45,662 nucleotides of DNA, taken from NCBI RefSeq assembly GCF_023897065.1, contig NZ_JAMHIV010000053.1, positions 1 through 45,662 of the forward strand. The letters are read 5' to 3'. A program made the translations under genes and the position numbers. Each line of letters starts with the position of its first letter. Within the stretch, counting starts at the first letter, position 1. The notes beneath the pieces were generated by a model that ran no database searches, had not been told where the DNA came from, and saw nothing but the letters and a program-made list of their open reading frames with translations. This DNA is from Crossiella sp. SN42. Its GTDB lineage: Bacteria > Actinomycetota > Actinomycetes > Mycobacteriales > Pseudonocardiaceae. Shown one piece after another: positions 32,888 to 40,570 of this stretch.

Positions 32888-34156
32888 TCAGCGGTAGAGC
32901 AGGTACTGGGCGCGGTGCTTGCGGAACTCGGCCTGCTCCTGCGCGTAGGAGCCGACGATCTCCGCGGTGCCCGCGCCGCGGTCGACCATGTCCTTGAGCC
33001 GCTCGGTGCCCCAGAGCTTGTGGATGAAGTTGTCCGGCCGCCAGCCGAACAGCCCCGGGTACAGCCGCTTGGCCTCCACGATCATGGCCACCCCGGCCCG
33101 GATCGGGTCGAAGGCGCGCGGATCGGTGATGACCAGCTGCACGCCGCCGCAGCTGAGGTTGACGTGCTTGTTGAAGGTGGGCACGAAGTAGTTCTCGCGG
33201 AACACCACGCCGCGCAGGCCCAGCGCGTTGAGCGCCTCCGCCCACTTCCAGTCGATCTTGGGCAGGCCGATGGTCTCGAACGGCCGCGTGGTGCCCCTGC
33301 CCTCCGACAGCAGCGTGCCCTCGAACAGGCAGGTGCCCGGGTAGACCAGCGCGGTCTCCGGTGTGGGCATGTTCGGGCTGGGCGGCACCCAGGGCAGCCC
33401 GGTGCCGGCGAACAGCGTCTCCCGCCGCCAGTTCCGCACCTGGACCACGTCGAGCTGCTCGACCCGCTTGCCGGTCTCGGCGGGCAGGAAGGTGTCGTTG
33501 TACAGCCGGGCCAGCTCGCCCATGGTCATGCCGTGCCGCAGCGCGATCGGCTTGCGGCCCACCCCGGAGGCGTGCTTCGGGTCCAGCTGCGGGCCGTGCG
33601 CCTGGCCGCCGATCGGGTTGGGCCGGTCCAGCACCAGCACCGCCGCGCCGGTGAGCACGGCGGCGTGCATCGCGGTGTAGAGCATCCAGATGTAGGTGTA
33701 GAACCGCACCCCCACGTCGGCGATGTCGAAGACCACCACCTCGACGTTGGCCTTGCGGTACATCTCGGCCAGCTTCACCGCGGTCGCCCCGTAGGCGTCG
33801 TAGACCCGGACCCCGGTGCGCGGATCGTCGTACTCGCCCTCGGAGCCACCGGCCTGGGCGGTGCCGCGGAAACCGTGCTCGGGGCCGAACACGCCGACCA
33901 GGTTCACCGAACCCGAGGTCACCATGGCGTCCACCAGGTGCCCGAGCCCGTCGGAGAGCACCCCGGTCGGGTTGGTCACCACCCCGACCCTGCGCCCCTT
34001 CAGCTGCGCGAAGTCGTTGTCCGCCAACCGGTCCGCCCCGGTCCGCACCCGCCCCCGGCCGCCGCTCTCCGGCTCGGCCTGCGCGGATCCGGCGGTCAGC
34101 AGCGGCACCGACAGGGCCGAGGCGGCCAAGAAGCCGCGCCTGCTCACACCGTCCAT
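32888..34156 (-). CDS. namZ: Exo-beta-N-acetylmuramidase NamZ (DUF1343, GH171), Tat-exported
   Basis: 422 residues from the ATG at 34156, which has GGGAG 10 bases upstream. A GTG at 34177 overlapping the nagZ stop is an alternative start. The N-terminus VSRRGFLAASALSVPLL is a twin-arginine signal. Family motifs are LKGRRVGVVTNPTGVLSDG, VFGPEHGFRGTAQAGG (with a probable catalytic Glu), VFDIADVGVRFYTYIW and GLPWVPPSPNMPTPETALVY. NamZ (Bacillus YbbC) releases MurNAc from the non-reducing ends of peptidoglycan fragments, complementing NagZ, which releases GlcNAc. Both sugars then enter recycling. Sits between nagZ and the AmiE-like gene. Confidence 0.92.
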   Translation of the reverse strand: MDGVSRRGFLAASALSVPLLTAGSAQAEPESGGRGRVRTGADRLADNDFAQLKGRRVGVVTNPTGVLSDGLGHLVDAMVTSGSVNLVGVFGPEHGFRGTAQAGGSEGEYDDPRTGVRVYDAYGATAVKLAEMYRKANVEVVVFDIADVGVRFYTYIWMLYTAMHAAVLTGAAVLVLDRPNPIGGQAHGPQLDPKHASGVGRKPIALRHGMTMGELARLYNDTFLPAETGKRVEQLDVVQVRNWRRETLFAGTGLPWVPPSPNMPTPETALVYPGTCLFEGTLLSEGRGTTRPFETIGLPKIDWKWAEALNALGLRGVVFRENYFVPTFNKHVNLSCGGVQLVITDPRAFDPIRAGVAMIVEAKRLYPGLFGWRPDNFIHKLWGTERLKDMVDRGAGTAEIVGSYAQEQAEFRKHRAQYLLYR

Positions 34157-34173
34157 TGTGGAGTTTTCTCCCG

Positions 34174-35952
34174 TCACCAGCTGAGGCCGAAACCGAACGG
34201 GTACTTGGTCTGCGCCGGGTCGCCGACCACCGGCACGCTCACCGGCAGCTTGCCGCTGGGCGCGAGCTCACCGAAGAGCACCTTGGTCAGCGACTCCATC
34301 GACACCGCGGTGGTCGAGTAGGTGGTCAGCCAGGTCTTGGCGTCCTCGATGGCCACGTCGTACGGGTCCCGCACGGCCACCCCGACCACCGGCTTCCCGG
34401 TCGCGGCAAGGCGTTTGACCAGCTCCCGCTGCTGCGCGTCGGTGGTCGCCCGGTTGGTCAGCACCACGATGAGGTCCTGGCCCTCGGCGGCGGCCACCGC
34501 CTTGGCGATGGTCGCCTCGGTCGGCTTCTCCCCGGTGACCTGCACCGTCGGCGTCACCCCGCGCGCGGCCAGCCGCGGCGCGAGCGCGTTCGCCGTGCTC
34601 CAGCCGGTGACCAGCACCTTGCCGGGCTTGGTTTTCAGCGGCAGCAGGTTCGCCTCGTTGCGCACCGCGGTCACCGTGCGGTCGGTGATCCGCTGCGCGG
34701 TGGCCAGGTGCTCGGGGATGCCCACGATCGAGTCCACCTTGGACTCATCCACCAGCGGGTGGGTCAGCGCGCCGCGCTTGAGCTTGAGCAGCAGCACCCG
34801 CAGCAGGCTCTCCTCGATCCGCCGCTCGCTGATCTCCCCGCTGCGCACGGCCTTGAGCACCGCGTTGATCGCCACGTCCAGGTTCTTCGGCATCAGCAGC
34901 ACGTCCACGCCCGCCTTGAGCGCCATCACCGGGATCTCGGCGTCGGGGTGCTTGAGCCGCACCGCCTCCATCTGCAGTGAGTCGGTGATGATCACCCCGC
35001 GGTAGCCGAGCTTGCCGCGCAGGGTGTCGGTGAGCATCTTCTTCGACAGCGTGGCCGGCTCACCCGAGTCGTCCAGCTTCGGCGTCACGATGTGCGCGCT
35101 CATGATCGAGTCCACGCCCGCCTTGATCGCGGCCTGGAACGGCGGCGCGTCCAGCGCGGCCCACTGCTCCGGGGTGTGGTTGATCTCCGGCAGCACGTAG
35201 TGGCTGTCCTGGTTGGTGTCGCCGTGGCCGGGGAAGTGCTTCACCGTGGCCGAGACGTTCTGCCCGAGCCTGCCCTGCTGGTAGCCCTTGACCTGCGCGG
35301 TCACCTGCTGCGAGACCAGCTTCGGGTCGCTGGAGAAGCTGCGCACCCCGATCACCGGGTTGGCCGGGTTGACGTTGACGTCGGCATCCGGCGCGAAGTT
35401 CTGGTTGATTCCGACCGCGCGCAGCTCCCGGCCGGTGATCGCGGCGGCCTGCCTGGCCAGTTCGGTGTCCCTGGTCGCGCCCAGCGCCATGCTGCCGGGG
35501 AACAGCGTCGCAGGCGAGCCGAGGCGGGTGACCACACCCTGCTCCTGGTCGGTGGAGATCAGCAGCGGCAGCCGCGCCCCGCTGCTCATCGCCGCCCGCT
35601 GCAACCCGTTGGACAGCGCGGCGACCTGCTTCGGGTTGACGAAGCTGTCCGTCCAGTTGAAGTAGATGACCCCGCCCAGGTGGTACTTGCGCACCACCTC
35701 CGCCGGGGTGTCCACGCCGAACTCGGTCCGGTTCTTCGGGTGCGGCGAGTCCGCGTTCGGTCCGTAGGCGTAGGTGACGAAGAGCTGCCCGACCTTCTCC
35801 TCCAGGGACATGCCGCGCATCCGCGCCGCCGCGGCCTGTTCCCCGGTGGCCTGCGCCGAGTCCGGTGCCGCGCTCGCGGGGAAGACCCCCATGACGGTGA
35901 CCGCGGTCAGCGCCGACAGCGCCGCCGCGAGGGGCCGGCGTACCTGGTGCAC
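34174..35952 (-). CDS. nagZ: Secreted beta-N-acetylglucosaminidase NagZ (GH3)
   Basis: 592 residues, two-domain secreted form like Bacillus YbbD. Signal peptide 1-29 (ASAA). GH3 barrel with KHFPGHG...DSH (238-251), whose Asp/His pair acts as general acid/base in the NagZ subgroup, and nucleophile Asp324 in GVIITDSLQMEAV. A C-terminal alpha/beta domain (about 400-592) has VLVTGWSTANALAPRLAARG. Removes GlcNAc from muropeptides. GTG start with GGGAGG upstream. An inverted repeat and MurR-like box (35974-36000) lie just before it, so nagZ-namZ-hydrolase may have its own promoter besides read-through from the ABC genes. Confidence 0.95.
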   Translation of the reverse strand: MHQVRRPLAAALSALTAVTVMGVFPASAAPDSAQATGEQAAAARMRGMSLEEKVGQLFVTYAYGPNADSPHPKNRTEFGVDTPAEVVRKYHLGGVIYFNWTDSFVNPKQVAALSNGLQRAAMSSGARLPLLISTDQEQGVVTRLGSPATLFPGSMALGATRDTELARQAAAITGRELRAVGINQNFAPDADVNVNPANPVIGVRSFSSDPKLVSQQVTAQVKGYQQGRLGQNVSATVKHFPGHGDTNQDSHYVLPEINHTPEQWAALDAPPFQAAIKAGVDSIMSAHIVTPKLDDSGEPATLSKKMLTDTLRGKLGYRGVIITDSLQMEAVRLKHPDAEIPVMALKAGVDVLLMPKNLDVAINAVLKAVRSGEISERRIEESLLRVLLLKLKRGALTHPLVDESKVDSIVGIPEHLATAQRITDRTVTAVRNEANLLPLKTKPGKVLVTGWSTANALAPRLAARGVTPTVQVTGEKPTEATIAKAVAAAEGQDLIVVLTNRATTDAQQRELVKRLAATGKPVVGVAVRDPYDVAIEDAKTWLTTYSTTAVSMESLTKVLFGELAPSGKLPVSVPVVGDPAQTKYPFGFGLSW

Positions 35953-35973
35953 CGTTGCCTCCCTGGTCAGATC

Positions 35974-36000
35974 GAGTTTGGGAAACTCTTCACAAAAAGG
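35974..36000. promoter_or_regulatory. Candidate MurR box B upstream of nagZ
   Basis: The perfect inverted repeat GAGTTT-GGG-AAACTC (35974-35988) contains TGGGAAACT and is followed by TTCACAAAAAGG. The core and the AAAAAGG flank resemble box A near murR. Confidence 0.5.
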
Positions 36001-36056
36001 ACTGGATTGCCTGCAAGTTACTGACGTGATCTGGACGGGTCAACGCCCGTACGGCC

Positions 36057-36914
36057 TCATTTGAACCCGGTCTGCGCGATGCCCTGCACGATTTGCCGCT
36101 GCATCAACAGGAAAACCACCAACACGGGTGCCATTGTCACCACACTCATCGCCAAGATCAGGTTGGTCGGGACCACCTCCTCCGCGGCGAAGCGCGCCAG
36201 CGCCACCTGCAAGGTGTACGTGTGCTCGTCCTGGGCCACCACCAGCGGCCACAGGAAGTCGTTCCACCGCCACACCACCGAGAAGATCGCCACCACCGCC
36301 AGCGCCGGGCGGCACAGCGGCAGCACCACCCGCAGGAAGATCCGCGGCTCCCCGGCCCCGTCGATGCGCGCCGCCTCGATCAGCTCATCCGGGATGGTCA
36401 GCATGTACTGCCGCAGCAGGAACACCCCGGTCGGCGTGGCCACCGCCGGGATGATCAGGCCCCACAGCGAGTTCACCAGCCCCAGGTCGGCCACCACCTG
36501 GTAGACCGGGATGAAGATGACCTGCAACGGCACCATGATCGTGCCCAGGATGACCAGGAACAGCGTGGTCCGGCCGCGGAAGTTGTACTTGGCCAGCGCG
36601 TAGGCCGCCATCGTGTTGACCACCAGCGTCAGCACCGTGGCCGCCACCGTGACCAGCACGCTGTTGCGCAGGTAGATGACGAAGTTGAAGCGGCCCAGCG
36701 CGTCCACGTAGTTGTCCGGCCGGAAGCTCTCCGGCAGCAGCCGCGGCGGCCGCAACGCCAGCTCGGTGCTGGTCTTGAACGAGGACAACACCGTCCACAC
36801 CACCGGCGCCAGCACCACCAGCGCCAGCGCGACCAGCCCCGCGTAGGCGAACACCCGCCCCACCGCAGGCGCGGGCCGCGCACCCACCCCGGTCCAGCGC
36901 GGCGGCCTGCTCAC
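36057..36914 (-). CDS. Sugar ABC transporter permease (MalG/CUT1 type)
   Basis: 285 residues from the GTG at 36914, overlapping the other permease stop by 4 bases. Six predicted membrane helices. The EAA loop EAARIDGAGEPRIFLRVVLP contacts the ATPase. The N-terminal pattern (FAYAGLVALALVVLAPVVWT, then SSFKTSTEL) is typical of the second CUT1 permease. Last gene of the importer; a 104-base gap with a regulatory repeat leads to nagZ. No ATPase gene is present, so a shared MsiK-type ATPase is expected, as in other actinobacteria. Confidence 0.93.
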   Translation of the reverse strand: MSRPPRWTGVGARPAPAVGRVFAYAGLVALALVVLAPVVWTVLSSFKTSTELALRPPRLLPESFRPDNYVDALGRFNFVIYLRNSVLVTVAATVLTLVVNTMAAYALAKYNFRGRTTLFLVILGTIMVPLQVIFIPVYQVVADLGLVNSLWGLIIPAVATPTGVFLLRQYMLTIPDELIEAARIDGAGEPRIFLRVVLPLCRPALAVVAIFSVVWRWNDFLWPLVVAQDEHTYTLQVALARFAAEEVVPTNLILAMSVVTMAPVLVVFLLMQRQIVQGIAQTGFK

Positions 36915-37747
36915 ACCGCCTCCCTGCGCCGGGCCAGCCCGAACTGCACCAGCGTGACCAGCAGGATCACCAGGAACAACAGCACCGACCCGGCCGAGGC
37001 CAGCCCGTAGCTCACCGGCGGCTCGAACCCGCGCTGGTAGATGTACTGCACGATCAACGTGGTCGCGCCCAGCGGACCACCGCCGGTGAGGCTGTACAGG
37101 AAGTCGAAGGACTGGAACCCGGCGATGGTGGCCAGCACCAGCACCACCAGCGTGGTCGGCCGCAACAACGGCACCGTGAGCAGCCGGAACCGCTGCCAGG
37201 CCCCGGCCCCGTCCAGCGCGGCCGCCTCGTGCAGGTGCGGATCGATCGCCTGCAACCCGGCCAGCAGGATCAACGTGTAGAAGCCCAGGTGGATCCACAC
37301 CCCGACACCGACCGCGGCGACCATCGCCAGCACCGGGTCGACCAGCCAGCCGCGCCCCTCCAGCAGCCAGCCCCACACCAGGCCGACCACCACCGGGGAG
37401 AGCACCATCGGCAGGAAGAAGGTGGCCCGGAAGAACCCCTTGCCGCGCAGCCGCCGGTTGAGCAGCACCGCCAGGCCCAGCGCGGCCAGCACCGAGATCA
37501 GCACGTAGGCCAGCACGAACACCACCGTGTTCTGCACCGCGGCCCAGAACTGCTCATCGGAGAGCAGCCGCCGGTAGTTCTCCAGGCCCACCGGGCGGAA
37601 GGTGCGGCCGTTGCGGCTGTCGTAGAAGCTGATGTTGACGCTGTTCAGCGCCGGGTAGATGGTGAAGACCCCGAAGATCAGCAGGTTCGGCAGCAGGAAC
37701 AGGTACGGCGCGAGCCGCTGCCCCCACCCGACCCGCCGTCCGATCAC
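36911..37747 (-). CDS. Sugar ABC transporter permease (MalF/CUT1 type)
   Basis: 278 residues with six predicted helices, starting near APYLFLLPNLLIFGVFTIYP. The EAA loop is HEAAALDGAGAWQRFRLLTV. It pairs with the MalG-type permease encoded next. Start overlaps the binding-protein stop by 4 bases, giving strict order and coupling. Together they would move MurNAc, GlcNAc-MurNAc or a related amino sugar across the membrane; that substrate is inferred from the flanking genes. Confidence 0.93.
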   Translation of the reverse strand: MIGRRVGWGQRLAPYLFLLPNLLIFGVFTIYPALNSVNISFYDSRNGRTFRPVGLENYRRLLSDEQFWAAVQNTVVFVLAYVLISVLAALGLAVLLNRRLRGKGFFRATFFLPMVLSPVVVGLVWGWLLEGRGWLVDPVLAMVAAVGVGVWIHLGFYTLILLAGLQAIDPHLHEAAALDGAGAWQRFRLLTVPLLRPTTLVVLVLATIAGFQSFDFLYSLTGGGPLGATTLIVQYIYQRGFEPPVSYGLASAGSVLLFLVILLVTLVQFGLARRREAV

Positions 37748-39042
37748 CGCCCACTGACCTCCGCATGCGCTTGCTCACTCACCGCGCGCACGGTCCGCGC
37801 CGCGTCATCCGGCGAGCTCCGCCCGGCCAGCATCTTGCCGACCTCGTCCCGCAACGCGTTCGCGGTGCGCACGAACGCCGCGGAGGAGTTCGTCGTGTAC
37901 GCCTCCGCGGGCACCAGTTTCGCCTCGGCCAGGAAGACCCGCATGTCGTCCACCCGCTCCGGATAGCTGATCCCCGGGGTCACCAGGTCCTTGCGGGTGG
38001 GCAGGAACTGGGCCTTGGCCGCCAGCTCCCGCTGCCGCTGCGCCCCGTTCATCCACTCGATGAACGCCACCGCCGCCGCCGGGTGCTTGGCCTGCTTGAA
38101 CGAGACCATGAACTTCCCGCCGGGGAAGCCGCCGCACCGCGCCGCACACGGGTTCGGCGCCGCCGCCCAGCGGAACTGGCTGGTCTTGGCGAACTGGCTG
38201 ACCTGCCAGTTCCCCGACAGGTACACCGGGGCGTGCTGGGCGAGGAAGATCTCGTTGGCGCCCTTGTACCGGGTGCCGGACTCCAGCCAGAAGTCCGTCG
38301 GCATCGAACCCCTGGCGTGCAGCTCGGCGAACAGCTTCAACGCCTCCGCCGCCCGCTCCACCGCCAGCGCGGGACGCCCCTCCAGGTCGAAGAAGGTGGT
38401 GCCGAACTGGCTGAGCATGGTGGAAAGGCGGTGCCCCGACTTGTCCATCGCGATGGCGTACGGCGTGCCGGTCGCCTTGCGCACCTTCTCCGCCGCGTCC
38501 ACCAGCTCGGTCCAGGTCCACCGCTCCGGCACCGGCACCCCGGCCTTGGCGAACAGGTCCAGGTTGACGAACGGCCCGTTCAGCGTCAGGTCGCTGGGCG
38601 CGCCGAGGAACTCCCCGCCGGGACCGCGCACCGCACGGGCGGCATCGGGCAGGAACGCCTCCGGGAAGGTCGGATCGGCCAGGTAGGGCCGCAGGTCGAG
38701 CAGGTCCGCGCGGTAGGGGTTGAGGTCCTGGGTGCGCGCCACGTCGGGGGCGTTGCCGCCGGAGATCCGCGCCTGCAGCGTGCGCTCCAGATCGGCGTAG
38801 GCGACCAGCTGCAGGTTCACCCGCGCGCCGGTGGCCACCTCGAACTTCTCAATCGTTTGCCGAGTCGCGATCTCATCGGCCCCGTCGGTGAAGTACAGGT
38901 AGTCCAGCTCCACCCCGCGCAACTGGTCCGGACTCGCCGGCCGGGCGTCGGTGGGCGCGGTCGCCTCAGGCACGCCCGGCGCGCAGGCGCACAGCACGAG
39001 CAGCACCACGAACAGGGCGCCGATCCCGCGCACCGACCGCAT
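37744..39042 (-). CDS. Sugar-binding lipoprotein of ABC transporter
   Basis: 432 residues from the ATG at 39042 (GGGAGG upstream). Lipoprotein signal with lipobox LCAC near residues 17-20. The mature part is a family-1 solute-binding protein: QTIEKFEVATGARVNLQLV, LERTLQARISGGNAPDVART, GAPSDLTLNGPFVNLDLFAK and YLSGNWQVSQFAK. Many tryptophans and tyrosines, as for sugar ligands. First gene of the importer operon. It likely captures MurNAc or small muropeptides released by NagZ, NamZ and the hydrolase. Confidence 0.92.
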   Translation of the reverse strand: MRSVRGIGALFVVLLVLCACAPGVPEATAPTDARPASPDQLRGVELDYLYFTDGADEIATRQTIEKFEVATGARVNLQLVAYADLERTLQARISGGNAPDVARTQDLNPYRADLLDLRPYLADPTFPEAFLPDAARAVRGPGGEFLGAPSDLTLNGPFVNLDLFAKAGVPVPERWTWTELVDAAEKVRKATGTPYAIAMDKSGHRLSTMLSQFGTTFFDLEGRPALAVERAAEALKLFAELHARGSMPTDFWLESGTRYKGANEIFLAQHAPVYLSGNWQVSQFAKTSQFRWAAAPNPCAARCGGFPGGKFMVSFKQAKHPAAAVAFIEWMNGAQRQRELAAKAQFLPTRKDLVTPGISYPERVDDMRVFLAEAKLVPAEAYTTNSSAAFVRTANALRDEVGKMLAGRSSPDDAARTVRAVSEQAHAEVSGR

Positions 39043-39526
39043 ACCGCCTCCCCCAGTCCCACCTGTCGTGGCGGACGCTAGAGAAGCCGCGGCGGTTGTG
39101 GCTACGCCCATCCGAGCGGTGTCCCCCGAATTCCGTTTTCCTTCGAACGCGATGGTGGCGCCCAACGGCTTCCGCCGAGGGCGCCACCAACTGCGTGAAC
39201 AGTCAGGTTACCAAGCGTGCATCTCGTGTCGTACAAACCTGAGCTCGACGTCCGGCGTCCCGGTACGTAGCCCCTAGACGACAAGCCTCCCGCGGCGTGC
39301 TGCGCGTGGGTGCCCGCTGTTCACGCACGGAGCCCAGTGGGGTGGCTGGTACTTCTCTTCGTATCAGCCCTGGCCAGTTGAGGTCCGCACCTCCATGTGT
39401 AGTCCGTGAGGGCGGTCACAGCAAGGGCTCAGACGGGTGCACCGTTTCAGAGCCGGGGATAAACGGAAGGTGTCGGACACCAGGCCCGTTGCGGCCCTTC
39501 CGGCCGAGGTCAATCCCCGAGGCGGA
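39043..39526. promoter_or_regulatory. Leader and intergenic region before the ABC importer
   Basis: 484 bases with no gene recognised. A long hairpin lies at 39153-39189: TGGTGGCGCCC pairs with GGGCGCCACCA, with an inner CGGC-TTCC-GCCG stem. In the importer mRNA it would be a leader structure or attenuator. On the minus strand TAACCT (39205-39210) is a possible -10 and overlaps TTGGTAACC, a weak match to the MurR box. GGTGTC-G-GACACC (39469-39481) is a short palindrome after the HAD gene stop. Confidence 0.45.
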
Positions 39527-40381
39527 TCAGTCGCCGAACTCAGTATTGCCGCCCCGCCCACGCCGGTGCCGCCGTATCCCGTACCAGGCCGCACCCGCCG
39601 CCGCGACCACCCCGAGCCCCACCGCCGCGGCCGCCACCGTGGTGCCCGAAGGCGTCGGGATCCGGGCCCGCAACGACACCGGATCGGAGAAGGTCAACAC
39701 CGGCCAGCCCCGCTGCGCGGCCAGTTTCCGCAGCGCACGGTCGGGGTTCACCACCGTCGGATGCCCCACGGCCTCCAGCAGCGGCAGATCGGTGATCGAG
39801 TCGGAGTACGCGTGACAGGCGCTCAGGTCGTACCCGTGCACCTCGGCCAGCTCCCGCACCGACACGGCCTTGTTCTCGCCGTAGCAGTAGAAGTCGACAT
39901 CTCCAGAGTAGCGACCCTCGGTAACCACCATCCGGGTACCGACCGAGTGCGTCGCCCCCACCATCTTCGCGATCGGCGCCACGATCTCCGCGCCAGAAGC
40001 GGACACGACCACCACGTCATGCCCCTCCTGCTTGTGCTCCCCGATCAGCTGCGTCGCCTCGGCGTAGACCAGCGGATCGACGATGTCGTGCAAGGTCTCG
40101 TCCACGATCGACCGGACCTGCTCCACATCCCACCCGGTGCACAACGCGGTGATGTGCGCCCGCATCCGGTCCATCTGGTCCGCATCCGCCCCAGCCAGCA
40201 TGAACACGAACTGCGCGTACGCGCTCTTGAGCACCGCCCGCCGATTGATCAACCCCTCCTGGAAGAAGGGCCTGCTGAAGGCAAGCGTGCTGGACTTCGC
40301 GATAACCGTCTTGTCCAGGTCGAAGAACGCGGCAACCCGCTTGCCAGCAGCGCTGATGCCATTGCCACGAGGTTCGGTCAC
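39527..40381 (-). CDS. HAD-IB family phosphatase with C-terminal membrane anchor
   Basis: 284 residues from the GTG at 40381 (VTEPRGNG); longer in-frame starts exist upstream but add residues unlike the family. HAD motifs are AAFFDLDKTVI (nucleophile Asp), VVVVSASGAEIV (motif II), and GENKAV and YSDSITDLPLLEAVG (motifs III and IV). A C-terminal helix (about 250-272: VAAAAVGLGVVAAAGAAWYG) and basic tail anchor it. SerB-like fold; proposed substrates are phosphorylated lipids or small molecules, but none is shown. It corresponds to Rv3661, also beside ssd and the 6C RNA. TATGCT ends 6 bases before the GTG. Confidence 0.88.
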   Translation of the reverse strand: MTEPRGNGISAAGKRVAAFFDLDKTVIAKSSTLAFSRPFFQEGLINRRAVLKSAYAQFVFMLAGADADQMDRMRAHITALCTGWDVEQVRSIVDETLHDIVDPLVYAEATQLIGEHKQEGHDVVVVSASGAEIVAPIAKMVGATHSVGTRMVVTEGRYSGDVDFYCYGENKAVSVRELAEVHGYDLSACHAYSDSITDLPLLEAVGHPTVVNPDRALRKLAAQRGWPVLTFSDPVSLRARIPTPSGTTVAAAAVGLGVVAAAGAAWYGIRRHRRGRGGNTEFGD

Positions 40382-40393
40382 CCGACCAGCATA
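40382..40393 (-). promoter_or_regulatory. -10 element TATGCT for the HAD gene
   Basis: TATGCT (40388-40393, minus strand) followed by GGTCGG and the GTG at 40381: a leaderless arrangement that also supports this start. Confidence 0.4.
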
Positions 40394-40470
40394 GGTGTCA
40401 GCCAGATAGCGATGCGGTTGCGAGCCGTGTCGCTCGAACGGACGAGAAGCATCACCCACCCACGGGGGGA

Positions 40471-40476
40471 TACAGT
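40471..40476 (+). promoter_or_regulatory. -10 element TACAGT for the 6C RNA
   Basis: TACAGT in gatacagtagacgcg lies about 7 bases before the likely RNA start near 40483. No good -35 is evident. Confidence 0.45.
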
Positions 40477-40482
40477 AGACGC

Positions 40483-40570
40483 GTCCGGCTGAGCCGGATG
40501 AGTTCAGTCCGACCCCCCGGGGCTGAACTCCTGACGACCCCCGTCCCTCCCCCCTGGCGGGGGTCGTCCC
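40483..40570 (+). ncRNA. 6C small RNA
   Basis: Two adjacent hairpins whose loops carry runs of six C. The first is GAGTTCAG (40500-40507) with CTGAACTC (40523-40530), loop containing ACCCCCC. The second is GACGACCCCCG (40533-40543) with CGGGGGTCGTC (40558-40568), loop containing TCCCCCC. This is the defining structure of the actinobacterial 6C RNA (B11 in M. tuberculosis), located there too between the ssd gene and the HAD gene. 6C RNAs pair with G-rich ribosome sites of target mRNAs and affect growth and DNA replication or secretion genes. The second hairpin also acts as terminator. Confidence 0.88.

Noticed and set aside
39469-39481. Palindrome GGTGTC-G-GACACC as an operator
   Set aside because: It lies after the stop of the HAD gene with no promoter beside it and has no second copy in the window.
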